Program-made: the position numbers and the translations under genes | Shown: positions 37,801 to 46,530 of the stretch, one piece after another | Position numbering within the stretch: the stretch's first letter is position 1 | Layout of the letters: each line of letters begins with the position of its first letter | Notes under the pieces: generated by a model | The model's database searches: none | What the model saw: only the letters and a program-made list of their open reading frames with translations | Told to the model about the DNA's origin: nothing | NCBI RefSeq assembly: GCF_037971845.1 | Contig: NZ_CP150227.1 | Location: 6,820,001-6,884,000, forward strand | Direction: 5' to 3' | DNA from: Paenibacillus sp. FSL R5-0766 | GTDB lineage: Bacteria > Bacillota > Bacilli > Paenibacillales > Paenibacillaceae | Length of the DNA stretch: 64,000 bases

Positions 37801-37941
37801 CCCGTTAACGGCGCGATGCTCATCTACTGTGTGGAATAACTCTGACCATACCGAGCGCATGCCAATTAACACTCCAAAAATAATTAGCATGATGATCAAA
37901 TATTTGTAACGGTCCCTACGTTTCGTTTGAAGTAATTTCAT
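34804..37941 (-). CDS. Dual-core hybrid sensor kinase: DISM-7TM-HisKA-HATPase-REC-LytS kinase-HATPase
   Basis: A 1045-aa membrane protein. One helix (13-33), an extracellular DISM domain (about 45-205) and seven membrane helices (about 215-425) are followed by HisKA (His449 in TSHELRTPLHG), HATPase (about 555-665, GIGLGLN), a REC domain (about 717-835, phospho-acceptor Asp768) and a second, LytS-type kinase core: His859 in QAQIQPHFLF and an HATPase ending at 1045. Two complete kinase cores in one chain suggest an internal phosphorelay, with the LytS part passing phosphate to the partner regulator. It starts 3 nt after the REC-SARP gene and is co-transcribed. A paralogue lies at 59.8 kb. The ligand is unknown. 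Confidence 0.92.
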   Translation of the reverse strand: MKLLQTKRRDRYKYLIIMLIIFGVLIGMRSVWSELFHTVDEHRAVNGVLDLRDVDLDQSPVMYLNGEWELYPDELLTQQDIAKRNGGAKSVQVPGDWRIGQSQEQENSFGYGTYRLRILTDPLQTPVTFWFKGIQSSSEVEMNGYNDGGMGEVSADSSTYIPRSTSYTATYDQEGTTSIELLVRVANYDSPYMGGISKPVRFGSQAAVDFSRWYSIGFQMLTFLVMLLHGLYACILYAFNRQERSLLVGALLTLSVGITVTMGHDNILMLWLPINYTWGIKIRLISLLLQNACILLLFQRLTVVHVRKAWLKWHVVMTLIYTAVIVVVPIHITYAMIHYNVINLFFLVSLIWFLYIVGTMIFRKQSDRDIVFLLLTAGGITSNLLWSVAETARDVTTVYYPIDIIFAITGFSAYWFKKYFRNAKENMKLNTELQKGDKIKDQFLANTSHELRTPLHGIINIAHNVITREKSRLDERSLEDMELLITIGRRMSHLLGDLLDVVRLKEHRIVLRQGPLSIQSVVPGVIAMLQFMAERKPVRLNMEITESFPLVMADEERLVQILYNLLHNALKHTEEGTISVSAEIREGHALIHVADTGIGMDEDTRMRIFLPYEQGSYGISDGQGIGLGLNICKELVELHGGALTVRSELGKGSVFSFDLPLADEAADQAQSQLPLIWEQAAEMMEDAPSGFLLPRPGMGDAEALATAEMAPLLKEGRATILAVDDDPVNLDVLVSILSTEPYDITTAGSGQEAMELLGTRQWDLLITDVMMPNMSGYELTQKVRAQFSMSELPVLLLTARSQPPDIYTGFASGANDYVTKPVDAVELKYRIRALTMLNQSIQERLRMEAAYLQAQIQPHFLFNTLNSLMVLSDIDTEHMRKLGEAFSSYLRISFNYLNTGELVKLSHELELVEAYLFIEKTRFEDRLSVVLNVEPDLSLLLPPLSIQPLIENAVRHGLLSRNVGGTLCLSITRHEGYTRIEVKDNGKGMEPEKVAELLHATLGGKGGIGIANTNRRLLQRYGQGLSIVSEPGEGTMVSFDIPDEI

Positions 37942-37944
37942 TAA

Positions 37945-39102
37945 TTATCTTCTCATGACTTTGGTTAAACCGAGCTTCCAGTCCTGATACCATTCGGTAA
38001 TGTCCTCACTGATCGGTATCTCCAAATCTTGCTCCATTCTGGTGGTTAAGAGACGATACTGCTCCTCCACACCGAGATCGTTGTGTATTTCATCATATAA
38101 CTTCATTAGCATAAAATAACTTTCTTCTTCATCCGGAAGCATATGCTGGATACGTTGTGTACTCTCGATCACTTTCTCCGCCAGCCCATGCTGCTGGTAG
38201 TACAGACTTAGTTGTCTCATATGATACAACCAAAGATAGCGTAATCTTTCCCGCTCAGGTTCAGCCCACATGTATTCATAATTGCCAAGATAGGTACCCT
38301 TATATAGATGAAGCGCTTGCTCATAGGCATGAACGGTACTTGCGTCTACGACTTTCCATTGCCTGATTTCCCGTTCCCACTGCTCACTATCCAACTGAGC
38401 CTCACCCAATTCGAGTCGATAACCTGCCTCCAGGTGTCCACTCTGAATCGTGATCATATCCATATTGCAAGTTTTCAGGGTTTGGCGGACATGATAAATC
38501 GCAGTGTAGAGTTGGTGTGCCGTCTTCTCCTCTTCCATTCCCGGCCACAGAAGCTCCAGCAGAACACTGCGATGGACGACCTGGTTCCGGTGGTGAAGCA
38601 AGTATGCAAACAGCTCCTGCGCCTTGCTTGTACGCCATTTGGCAACCTGGATATCCTTTCCTGGAAGCTTAAACTGAATCTGATTAAAACAGCAAATTAA
38701 AGGTACGTTTGTATCCTTTGACCGCTGCTCGCGTTTTACGCTCAGTTTCTCTCTTACGCGGCTTACCGTCTGCTTCAATCGATCCTTTTGGATGGGCTTC
38801 ATCACATAATCCAAAGCCTGTAGTTCGAAAGCATGCACCGCATATTGATCGTAACTGGTCACAAATATAATTTCGGTGCCCGGTGTTGCCGCCTGAATCT
38901 GTCTTCCGAGATCCATACCATCCATCTCCGGCATATGAATATCCAGAAATACAACATCGGGACGGTGCTCCACAATACCCGCCACAGCCTCTGTTGGATT
39001 CATATATGTAGCAATAATTTCAATGCCGCTTACTTCTTTTTCTAGTGATTTTTGAAGGCCTATCAACGCTAGACGTTCGTCGTCAACCAATATCACTTTC
39101 AC
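37945..39102 (-). CDS. REC-SARP response regulator (BTAD output domain)
   Basis: A 385-aa regulator. The REC domain (1-120, LytT/YehT-like) has VDDE, phospho-acceptor Asp54 and the KPIQK lysine. A winged helix (about 145-230, with TSKAQELFAYLLHHRNQVVHR) is followed by an alpha-helical BTAD/TPR-like domain (about 235-380), as in Streptomyces SARPs. It likely takes phosphate from the adjacent hybrid kinase and activates promoters with 11-bp direct repeats. GTG 39102 lies 8 nt after GGAGG. It is first in the operon. Its targets are not evident; no SARP-type repeats were seen upstream of neighbouring genes. Confidence 0.9.
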   Translation of the reverse strand: MKVILVDDERLALIGLQKSLEKEVSGIEIIATYMNPTEAVAGIVEHRPDVVFLDIHMPEMDGMDLGRQIQAATPGTEIIFVTSYDQYAVHAFELQALDYVMKPIQKDRLKQTVSRVREKLSVKREQRSKDTNVPLICCFNQIQFKLPGKDIQVAKWRTSKAQELFAYLLHHRNQVVHRSVLLELLWPGMEEEKTAHQLYTAIYHVRQTLKTCNMDMITIQSGHLEAGYRLELGEAQLDSEQWEREIRQWKVVDASTVHAYEQALHLYKGTYLGNYEYMWAEPERERLRYLWLYHMRQLSLYYQQHGLAEKVIESTQRIQHMLPDEEESYFMLMKLYDEIHNDLGVEEQYRLLTTRMEQDLEIPISEDITEWYQDWKLGLTKVMRR

Positions 39103-39329
39103 AGGAGCTTCCTCCTCAACCCCAATGTCTTAAAGTACATTTCTATGATTATAACATGGAAGTTGCAGTCCTTTCGTTTAGATCTGGCAGAATCACCTCT
39201 CTCCTCAACGTGAATTAACTCACCAAGCAAGCGAGAAGCACTTCATTTCAAAACAACGTTAAAGAGGCTGTCCCCGGTATACCTACCGAAAACAGCTTAT
39301 GGCCTGCATGTAATGAATGTACCCTGTAT

Positions 39330-40262
39330 TTATATTACTCCCCGGATCTCATCCAATGAATACACCTTTTCCCGCTGCATCCATTGTTCAAGTCCTTCCA
39401 CCAACTCAGCTCCTGCACGCAAATGAACAAAATTATACGTCCCTACCTGGACGGCCGATGCTCCAACCATAATGAATTCCACAATATCCTCCACCGAACA
39501 AATACCTCCCATGCCAATCACCGGAATCGACACCGCCTGTGCCACCTGATGCACTATGCGCAGGGCGATCGGCTTGATGGCTGGTCCGGAAAGACCGGCA
39601 TACGTATTCGCAAAAACGCTGCGACGGCGACGAATATCAATTTTCATCGCCGAAAAGGTATTGACCAGCGAGACGCCGTCCGCGCCTTCCTCCTCACACA
39701 TGTATGCCATCTGCGTAATATTCTCTGCATTGGGAGACAGCTTGACGACCAGCGGAAGTGTCGTCACATTCCGTACCTGCCTCACGACCTCCCGAGCTGT
39801 CTCCGTCTGAATGCCGAATTGCATCCCGCCCTGCTTCACATTGGGACAGGAGATATTCAATTCGATCATATCCACGCCCCGGCAATGCATGGTACGCCGC
39901 TTCTGTGCATTTTCCGTAATTAAAGCGATAGCCTGAACGTATTCCTCCAGATTGGCACCACCCACATTGGCGATCACCGCCGTATCCCACTTTATCATCT
40001 CATCCAGTTCCTCCTGCAAAAAGGCGGCAATCCCCGGATTCTCCAGCCCTACACTATTGAGCATCCCGGATGCTGTCTCATCGATCCGTGAGCCTGTATT
40101 TCCAGCCCTCGGATGCAGAGTGAGCCCTTTGCCAGCGATGCCGCCCAATACCGCAGGATCGTAATATTCCGCATATTCACGTCCGAATCCGAACGTGCCT
40201 GAAGCCATGATGATCGGATTTTTCATAGACACACCAGCAATGTTACACGCCATGGAGAGCAT
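39330..40262 (-). CDS. pyrD: Dihydroorotate dehydrogenase B, catalytic subunit
   Basis: A 310-aa FMN enzyme of class 1B that oxidises dihydroorotate to orotate in pyrimidine synthesis. It has [14 protein letters not shown] at the start, NVGG, the catalytic-Cys motif [16 protein letters not shown], and the FMN phosphate site IPVIGMGGI plus [10 protein letters not shown]. It works with PyrK, which passes electrons to NAD. ATG 40262 was chosen (GGAGGAG upstream); it overlaps pyrK by 20 nt. Other pyrimidine genes are absent nearby, so this pair is detached from a full pyr operon or is a second copy. Confidence 0.93.
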   Translation of the reverse strand: MLSMACNIAGVSMKNPIIMASGTFGFGREYAEYYDPAVLGGIAGKGLTLHPRAGNTGSRIDETASGMLNSVGLENPGIAAFLQEELDEMIKWDTAVIANVGGANLEEYVQAIALITENAQKRRTMHCRGVDMIELNISCPNVKQGGMQFGIQTETAREVVRQVRNVTTLPLVVKLSPNAENITQMAYMCEEEGADGVSLVNTFSAMKIDIRRRRSVFANTYAGLSGPAIKPIALRIVHQVAQAVSIPVIGMGGICSVEDIVEFIMVGASAVQVGTYNFVHLRAGAELVEGLEQWMQREKVYSLDEIRGVI

Positions 40263-40944
40263 CAAATTTCAACTCCTCCACCGGGAATACAGGACCTTCC
40301 TTGCACACTCTGCGATTGCCTGCATGGGTACGTATTGTGCAACCCAGACAGGCGCCAATGCCACAGGCCATATGCCGCTCTGTGGAAATATATAAACGAG
40401 CAGACGTGCACGCCGTTTTCAGCGCAAGAGCTTGCAGCATTGGAGTCGGACCGCAGGCAAATATAGTAGTGTAACCTGCCGGATCAACCTGCTCCACAAT
40501 ACTTCCGCCTACCTTGACCTGCACAGATGGAGCCACGGCCTCGAATGCCTCAACCCCGAAGGCTTGCTGGGCAAATCCCAGATACACATGTGATTTCTGG
40601 TAATGCTTGGCTGCCAGAAGCAATGGAGCTGTGCCCATTCCACCGCCAATGAGCGCCAGACTTCCCTCAATCTGCGGAAAACCATTGCCGAAAGGCCCCT
40701 CCAGTTGAAGCTCCTGACCCGGCTGTAGCAGGGATAACTGACGTGTGCCTTCTCCAACAACACGATATAAAAAGGTGATTCCACCGTCTCCGATATCATA
40801 GATGCTAATCGGTCTGGGCAACAGGGGGTAATTCCTCCCGCTACGGAGCATGTAGAACTGCCCCATATGACCTTTGTAATTGCCCTCAATCTTCATCACA
40901 TATATGCCCGGAACCAATTCTTCATTCGATATGATCATAGCCAT
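40243..40944 (-). CDS. pyrK: Dihydroorotate dehydrogenase electron-transfer subunit
   Basis: A 233-aa FAD and [2Fe-2S] protein. FAD-binding residues lie in RPISIYD, and the NAD-binding segment in [13 protein letters not shown]. The cluster cysteines are in [13 protein letters not shown] plus the downstream Cys in RVCKEGP. It carries electrons from PyrD to NAD. ATG 40944 follows GGAGG by 6 nt; ATG 40938 is also possible. It is first in a two-gene pyrK-pyrD operon and divergent from a DinB-family gene. No PyrR-type attenuator was seen upstream. Confidence 0.92.
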   Translation of the reverse strand: MAMIISNEELVPGIYVMKIEGNYKGHMGQFYMLRSGRNYPLLPRPISIYDIGDGGITFLYRVVGEGTRQLSLLQPGQELQLEGPFGNGFPQIEGSLALIGGGMGTAPLLLAAKHYQKSHVYLGFAQQAFGVEAFEAVAPSVQVKVGGSIVEQVDPAGYTTIFACGPTPMLQALALKTACTSARLYISTERHMACGIGACLGCTIRTHAGNRRVCKEGPVFPVEELKFDALHGV

Positions 40945-41139
40945 ATACCCCCTCCACTAACCACTCACTATAACGTAAAAGAAACCACTTTTTCGTGATT
41001 ATTTTCACATATTTTCAGTGAAGTTCCAGACCACTTGCACGGGTATCCAGTAGATCATTTTCGTTTTGCAAAATTTAATTGTATACTATGTTCAGAAGAT
41101 AAAATACTCAATCCGGTTTATAAGAGAGGATGACCCGAC

Positions 41140-41637
41140 ATGTCGGACGCAAATCATTTATTTGGACAAGCCTTGGTAAAATCACTGGTTGGGGAACGTG
41201 GACATATTCGTATTGCATCAGCTTTACCAGATATCGATGTCACACTTGCTGCTCGTACGCACGATGCCATGCCATATACGATCTATCAGTTGGTGAAGCA
41301 CATGCATTACTGGCAGCAATTCATGCTCGATCACTTGGAAGGACGCAAACCACAGCTCCCTGCTAATGTGAGTGAAAGCTGGCCTGAGGAGAAGGGTCCA
41401 CAGGACGAAACCACGTGGAAGGCAGATATTCAGGCATTCTTGGATGGTGTTGATCAAGCCGTAGCCATTGCAGAGTCTGCACAATTAGATGATCCACTGC
41501 TCTATTTCCCGGGTGAAACCAAGGCAGGACTTCTGCGCAATATCGCATCCCATAACTCGTACCATCTGGGTGAGATTGTTCTGCTGCGCCGCTTCTACGG
41601 CGCATGGCCGCCTCCAGGTGGCGGATATCCGGCGTAA
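41140..41637 (+). CDS. DinB/YfiT family protein
   Basis: A 165-aa four-helix bundle protein of the DinB-like superfamily. Metal-binding His residues are visible in YQLVKHMHYW and ASHNSYHLGEIVLLRR, the usual three-His pattern. Members are thiol transferases or metal-dependent enzymes that are often stress-induced; the reaction here is unknown. ATG 41140 is preceded by AAGAGAGGATG. It is divergent from pyrK and followed by a hairpin. Probably monocistronic. Confidence 0.85.
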   Translation: MSDANHLFGQALVKSLVGERGHIRIASALPDIDVTLAARTHDAMPYTIYQLVKHMHYWQQFMLDHLEGRKPQLPANVSESWPEEKGPQDETTWKADIQAFLDGVDQAVAIAESAQLDDPLLYFPGETKAGLLRNIASHNSYHLGEIVLLRRFYGAWPPPGGGYPA

Positions 41638-41682
41638 GCCATATTTACAACAGATCTATTGGACGAATATACAGACACATCT

Positions 41683-41717
41683 AAGCTGTGAAAGGACAAT
41701 TGTTCCTTTTACAGCTT
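41683..41717 (+). terminator. Hairpin downstream of the DinB-family gene
   Basis: AAGCTGT (41683-41689) and AAAGGA (41691-41696) pair with TCCTTTT and ACAGCTT (ending 41717). The following T run is weak. Confidence 0.55.
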
Positions 41718-41885
41718 CTTGTGGTTATAGGCAAGTAATATCCATTGAAGTGCAAATTTTAACACTCATATCCTGCTCCAGGCTCATATATTACTTCAAA
41801 GTACGTATATGACTTTGAGGTGCGTACTTCTCATCCTTCTTTTTCTGACCCACAATATGAACAGAAGAAGAGAGGAGCATGTCCA

Positions 41886-42956
41886 TTGAAACCCGAACAA
41901 TCCGTTACCCGTTACACCGCACTTGTCATTGGTGCTGGAGGCGTTATTGGAAGAAACCTTATCGATTATCTGATGACACTTCCGCAATGGAATGTCATTG
42001 GTGTATCTCGCCGCGGAGGGGAAGATGCCCCTGGGTTGCGTTATATATCAGCTGATTTACTGAACGAAACAGACACACAAGACAAACTGAGTCATTTAAC
42101 GACCGTTACGCATATTTTCTACGCCGCGTATCAGGATCGTCCAACTTGGGCCGAATTGGTACAGCCCAACCTGGCCATGCTCGTCAATGTCGTGAATACC
42201 ATCGAACCGATCGCTTCAAATCTCCAACATATTAGCCTAATGCAAGGATATAAAGTGTACGGTGCACATCTGGGCCCATTCAAAACACCTGCCAAAGAAA
42301 CGGACGCATATCACATGCCTCCTGAATTCAATGTCGATCAGCAACAGTTTCTCGAGGATCGGCAACCCGGAAGCAGCTGGACCTGGTCAGCCCTGCGCCC
42401 TTCCGTGGTATGTGGATTCGCTCTGGGTAATCCAATGAACCTTGCCATGGTTATTGGCGTGTATGCGTCTATCTCCAAGGAGCTTAACTTGCCATTACGA
42501 TTCCCCGGGAAAGCAGGAGCGTATCATTCGCTTCTTGAAATGACTGATGCAACATTGCTGGCTCAGGCAACCGTATGGGCAGCAACCGAACCTCGCTGTG
42601 CCAATCAGGCATTTAATATCACTAATGGTGATCTGTTTCGCTGGAATGAACTATGGCCCAAAATCGCTGCATTTTTCGAATTGGAAACCGCACCTCCACT
42701 GCCCCTTTCACTTGCAACAGTGATGGCAGATAAGGAGAATCTTTGGAATTCCATGATTGAAAAGTATGGTTTAGTAAACACCCCTTATGACGATGTCTCT
42801 TCCTGGGCATTTGGTGACTTTGTCTTCTCGTGGGATTACGATTTCTTCGCAGATGGTTCCAAAGCTCGCCGCTTCGGATTCCATGATTTCATTGACACGG
42901 AGACTATGTTTATGGATATCTTCAGAAATCTGCGTGATCGCAAGATCCTTCCGTAA
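41886..42956 (+). CDS. PRISE-like SDR (atypical short-chain reductase)
   Basis: A 356-aa NADPH-dependent reductase of the extended SDR group. It has the Rossmann motif GAGGVIG near the start, the VSRRG arginines for NADPH, the LMQGYKVYG Tyr-x-x-x-like segment, ALRPSVVCG and NITNGDLFRWNELWPKIA. The last is characteristic of progesterone 5-beta-reductase/iridoid synthase-like (PRISE) enzymes, which reduce enones. The bacterial substrate is unknown. I chose TTG 41886 because AGAGGAG is 8 nt upstream; the first in-frame codon of the open frame (GTG 41820) has no ribosome binding site. It is convergent with an HxlR regulator. Confidence 0.82.
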   Translation: MKPEQSVTRYTALVIGAGGVIGRNLIDYLMTLPQWNVIGVSRRGGEDAPGLRYISADLLNETDTQDKLSHLTTVTHIFYAAYQDRPTWAELVQPNLAMLVNVVNTIEPIASNLQHISLMQGYKVYGAHLGPFKTPAKETDAYHMPPEFNVDQQQFLEDRQPGSSWTWSALRPSVVCGFALGNPMNLAMVIGVYASISKELNLPLRFPGKAGAYHSLLEMTDATLLAQATVWAATEPRCANQAFNITNGDLFRWNELWPKIAAFFELETAPPLPLSLATVMADKENLWNSMIEKYGLVNTPYDDVSSWAFGDFVFSWDYDFFADGSKARRFGFHDFIDTETMFMDIFRNLRDRKILP

Positions 42957-42974
42957 AGTAGATAAAATGCGTAA

Positions 42975-43006
42975 TAAGCCGATTCCTGAATTGCAGAATC
43001 GGCTTA
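42975..43006. terminator. Bidirectional hairpin between convergent genes
   Basis: A perfect 11-bp stem TAAGCCGATTC (42975-42985)/GAATCGGCTTA (42996-43006). Confidence 0.7.
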
Positions 43007-43015
43007 TACAAGTCC

Positions 43016-43390
43016 TCAACGGTCAGTAGTAGTTGGCGGCTTAAACAGAATTTTTCCTCGATCACCATAAACATTCTCCACGTGTATATCGCCCCACCTA
43101 CACATCAGATGAAGAATCTCTTTAAGGCTCCATCCATACGCTGTTAACTCATATTCCACTTTAGGTGGGACCTGGTGGTGGGAAATACGGACAATAACCC
43201 CCGCCTCCGTCAATTCACCAAGTTGCTGAGTCAGCACTTTCTGGGTGATCGCAGGGATCAGTTTCATCAGCTCACCATTACGTTTCTTGCCAAAGGTAAG
43301 ATGGAATAGAATAACAGGCTTCCACTTTCCCCCGATTACTTCAAGAAAAGCTTCCACTGCGGTGTTATATACTTTGAGCGGTTCCTCCAT
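43016..43390 (-). CDS. HxlR-family transcriptional regulator
   Basis: A 124-aa winged-helix regulator. The hallmark VIGGKWKPVILFHL begins the DNA-binding domain; TQKVLTQQLGELTEAGVI is the recognition region and PPKVEYELTAYGWSL the wing. HxlR proteins often respond to quinones, aldehydes or other electrophiles. ATG 43390 follows AAGGTGAT; longer in-frame starts are weak. It is convergent with the PRISE-like reductase. Regulation of that gene is possible but not shown. Confidence 0.9.
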   Translation of the reverse strand: MEEPLKVYNTAVEAFLEVIGGKWKPVILFHLTFGKKRNGELMKLIPAITQKVLTQQLGELTEAGVIVRISHHQVPPKVEYELTAYGWSLKEILHLMCRWGDIHVENVYGDRGKILFKPPTTTDR

Positions 43391-43443
43391 ATCACCTTCT
43401 GTCTCCCTTCCACACAACAGTTTATAGAATCTATGTCGAGTTT

Positions 43444-44394
43444 TTAGACTTCTGGAGTCATCAGCCCTTGGATAAACGTCTCAAAGTTCGGTGCCAGCGG
43501 AATGATCTCTTTGGGATGCTCCCTCTTCACATAAACGACCTCAGGTTCTCCGTCATTACCGAATGAACGATAATCGAGCATGACAACCCCTGACTCCGAA
43601 GGAGATACCGCGATGACCACACCAATCTCCGGATAACCTTCACGTTCAATCAAAGTCCAGCTGCCTTGTGCACCAGCTAACGTGCGAGGCTTCTCACGGC
43701 CAATGCCCAATATACCTTCAATTTCAACATAATCCGTAGCTCCCGTATCTGTATTCGCTACAGGGAAATAACGATTGTACGGAATGCCACCGTTATGTAG
43801 CTTCATCATCTCAATGTAGGAGGCAGGGAGTCGGAACACCAATTGCTCCTCCACAGACTCAATGAGACCATCACTCGGCGGATTGGACACATAGTGCTCC
43901 AGTGCCTGCTCACTATCGTTCCAGAATTCGCCGGAAGCCGGTCTGGGAACTGCTTCAAAGGTCGCTACAACGTCAACGGGTACTCGGAATTCTTCAACAG
44001 CCTCTGGATCCGTTTCAACTTCAGGTTCAGATTCGGACGGCTCCTCCATTTTGCTTCGAATCCATCCCAGAAACTCCAGTGTATCTTCATCTTCAGGATC
44101 CAATTCATCCGCTCTTTCGAACGCCTGCAGCGCATGAGCATATTGCTCCAGATAATAATAAGCCAGTCCAATCCGATAATGCCAGAGTGGGTCACCTGTG
44201 CCCTCTTTAGCAACCGTCAGGAATTGTTCAACCGCCTCTTCATACTGTTCCAAGTTATTCAGCGCTCGTCCCAGATGGTTAACCAGCTCATAATCTCTTT
44301 CTTCCACAGGAATGGCTTGAATTGCATCTACAATTTCCTGAAATTCATCTTCTTCATGCCATTCTTGCAATTGAACCAACAGATCGTCTCTCAT
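43444..44394 (-). CDS. TPR-SUKH (SMI1/KNR4) protein
   Basis: A 316-aa cytosolic protein. An acidic N-terminal half (about 1-115) has two to three TPR-like helical repeats, for example LWHYRIGLAYYYLEQYAHAL. An acidic linker rich in Glu, Pro and Ser (about 118-135) leads to a SUKH/SMI1 domain (about 165-310) with LPASYIEMMKLHNGG and a GIGRE turn. SUKH domains are common immunity proteins for contact-dependent toxins, but no toxin gene is adjacent, so the role is open. ATG 44394 lies 7 nt after GGGGAGGG and was preferred over ATG 44415. Confidence 0.82.
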   Translation of the reverse strand: MRDDLLVQLQEWHEEDEFQEIVDAIQAIPVEERDYELVNHLGRALNNLEQYEEAVEQFLTVAKEGTGDPLWHYRIGLAYYYLEQYAHALQAFERADELDPEDEDTLEFLGWIRSKMEEPSESEPEVETDPEAVEEFRVPVDVVATFEAVPRPASGEFWNDSEQALEHYVSNPPSDGLIESVEEQLVFRLPASYIEMMKLHNGGIPYNRYFPVANTDTGATDYVEIEGILGIGREKPRTLAGAQGSWTLIEREGYPEIGVVIAVSPSESGVVMLDYRSFGNDGEPEVVYVKREHPKEIIPLAPNFETFIQGLMTPEV

Positions 44395-44527
44395 TCCTTT
44401 GCCCTCCCCGTTCATTCTCTCATCATTACGTATTGAAAATTATACCACTATCCGGATCACCATCTCCAGCAAAGCAAGATCCTTAGGGATATCATCAATC
44501 GATATCTTTTCATTTCGGATGACAAAG

Positions 44528-44576
44528 CTAAAAGAGGTAACCTGAACCCGGTTAAGAAAACCAGGCAGGCTACCTC
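44528..44576 (-). terminator. Terminator of the PL4 lyase gene
   Basis: GAGGTA plus CCTG (44534-44544) pairs with CAGG plus TACCTC (44566-44576), followed by TTTT on the minus strand. Confidence 0.65.
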
Positions 44577-44609
44577 CTTATATTCCTTCCACTACATTGC
44601 ATTCTTCAA

Positions 44610-46235
44610 TCAATTCAGCAACTCAACACAATCGTAGACCCAACCTGCACTTAACCAGTTACCCAAGTCACTGGAACCGCTGATCGGCGTAATCGTGATG
44701 GTATTGGAACCATTCACGAAGTAGGATGCTGGAACATTCCAGCTAAAGGTTGTGTTGTTCCCACGATACGTACCAATGGTGAAGCTGCGAGATTTGGGCT
44801 GTGAAGATGCAGCAGGATTGGTTAAAGCATGTCCATTAACCGTTACACTAGGTCTGCCATTATTGTAGGCAGCGGTAATCCCGATGTTGAGCGTATGAGA
44901 AGATGCCGCTTGAGATGCATTCAAATTAAACGTTATTGTGGTTGGAGAATTCTGACCACGGAACTGGATTGCCGGGAATCGATTGGTCGCGCTACCGGTA
45001 GCATAGGTGACAGGTCCCCAGCTTGGGTTGCGACTATCGGATGGGTGACGAATCGGAATCGTCTGTCCATTCAGGAGCTCCCGTGGTGTACCATCCCAGT
45101 TGCCGATTCGCCAGATGTTAGAGGCTTTACTTGGATCATTGTTGATCGTACGTGTATTCAGTGTCGTCGTTTGTCCTGCCGTGACATTAACCGTTTCCGT
45201 ATATACGGCCAGTTCTCCCTTATAAGCTGTCATAGTGTACGTGCCCGGGATCATGCTGTATTTGGCGGCCGCCCCACTTGAAGACGTCCCCACCCAATAC
45301 TGGGCATTGCTATTGGCGAACCCAATTGTGTAAGCATACCCTGTATCCATCCCGGAGAGACCATTGAGTACCACGTTCCCCCGACTGGATACCCAACCCT
45401 GCAGATTCAGACCAGACATCCAGCTGAAGTCGGGTACACTTGGCGTACCTCCGGTTGTAAAGATCAAAGCATACGGTCCATGCAGACCCAGGCGCCAATT
45501 CTCCGTCTGTGCATGTCCCGAGTTCATATAGTTATATACTTCTGTCTCTGTTCCACTTTGGAACTGGATGTCACGGAAGAATGGTCCACCGGAGCTTTTC
45601 TCCCGATTCCCGTAGGCCATAAATACACCGACGCCATTACCCGTAACTCCACGAACCGATAAGTCTTTGGCCTGATCATTACCATAATATTTGGAGGCCG
45701 ACTGACCATTTGCAAACCCGAACACATCCTGGCTTTCAATCGCTCCAGTGTTACCCCGGTTGTTTGAATTTGCCGGAACACCTGTCAACACACTACCATT
45801 ACCACGGAAAATGTACCGCAGCTCCCCGATCGAAGGTTGAGCCGTGATATGCGTTGCCATGTATATGATATTCTCGCCACCACGCGAAGCATAATAGTGA
45901 GTCAGTGTGCTCGTGGATACCGTGATTAACACGGTTGATCCAGAAGGAGAGGTATTCCAAGTCACATTGGCGGAGGAACCCAAACCTGAACCAATGTGCG
46001 ATCCTCTATTGCTGTTCAGCTCCGTACCGTTCATTTTGGCTGAGATAATATCCCCATTGGTTTTGTTCACCACATAGACTAACCCTGAACCGGTGTTCAC
46101 CTCAATTCTGGAGCCGTTATCCGTAACATTAATGGTTGCTGCGTGTCCGGTAGATGCAGGGTATACAACAGCTGTTGCGATCATAACGACAATTAAAAAC
46201 AAACCAAGCGCCTTTCTCACTATACTTTTGGTCAT
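44610..46235 (-). CDS. Secreted rhamnogalacturonan endolyase (polysaccharide lyase family 4)
   Basis: A 541-aa secreted enzyme that would cleave the rhamnogalacturonan I backbone of pectin by beta-elimination. The signal peptide spans about 1-32, ending GHAA. The catalytic beta-sandwich (about 33-270) starts with INVTDNGSRIEVNTGSGLVY, typical of PL4, and contains the long beta-strand repeats of that family. A fibronectin III-like domain (about 275-360, LQGWVSSRGNVVLNG) and a C-terminal jelly-roll carbohydrate-binding-like domain (about 365-541) follow, as in RG lyase B. The ATG follows GGGAGGG. A cre-like box is about 30 bp upstream. Confidence 0.85.
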   Translation of the reverse strand: MTKSIVRKALGLFLIVVMIATAVVYPASTGHAATINVTDNGSRIEVNTGSGLVYVVNKTNGDIISAKMNGTELNSNRGSHIGSGLGSSANVTWNTSPSGSTVLITVSTSTLTHYYASRGGENIIYMATHITAQPSIGELRYIFRGNGSVLTGVPANSNNRGNTGAIESQDVFGFANGQSASKYYGNDQAKDLSVRGVTGNGVGVFMAYGNREKSSGGPFFRDIQFQSGTETEVYNYMNSGHAQTENWRLGLHGPYALIFTTGGTPSVPDFSWMSGLNLQGWVSSRGNVVLNGLSGMDTGYAYTIGFANSNAQYWVGTSSSGAAAKYSMIPGTYTMTAYKGELAVYTETVNVTAGQTTTLNTRTINNDPSKASNIWRIGNWDGTPRELLNGQTIPIRHPSDSRNPSWGPVTYATGSATNRFPAIQFRGQNSPTTITFNLNASQAASSHTLNIGITAAYNNGRPSVTVNGHALTNPAASSQPKSRSFTIGTYRGNNTTFSWNVPASYFVNGSNTITITPISGSSDLGNWLSAGWVYDCVELLN

Positions 46236-46263
46236 GAGTAAATCCCTCCCTGGATTCCATTTA

Positions 46264-46277
46264 ATAAAGCGCTTACA
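46264..46277 (-). promoter_or_regulatory. cre-like box upstream of the PL4 lyase gene
   Basis: TGTAAGCGCTTTAT on the minus strand matches the CcpA consensus except for the last two bases. TATAAT lies just upstream. Confidence 0.45.
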
Positions 46278-46530
46278 TTATAATGTATAATAACTGACAC
46301 TTCCGTCTCGTATCGATATGTCTGCTATGCGGGCATGTCCATAATCACTGAAATGTTATGTCTGCGTTCGTATAAAATAAAATCATCACTTCATGTAAAC
46401 CTGATCTCTCCACCCCCTTTTTAAATCACTCTTCAAACTACAAGTATTCTTACAATTCCAATAAAATAATACCATTATATTACATATACTTGCAATGAAA
46501 ACGACTCGTATATCTGATAGCAATTTCTGA

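Noticed and set aside
41797..41829. Hairpin resembling the terminator at 23808-23842
   Set aside because: The shared AAGTAC/GTACTT arms are short and the position, before the PRISE-like gene, does not suit a terminator. Similarity is probably chance.
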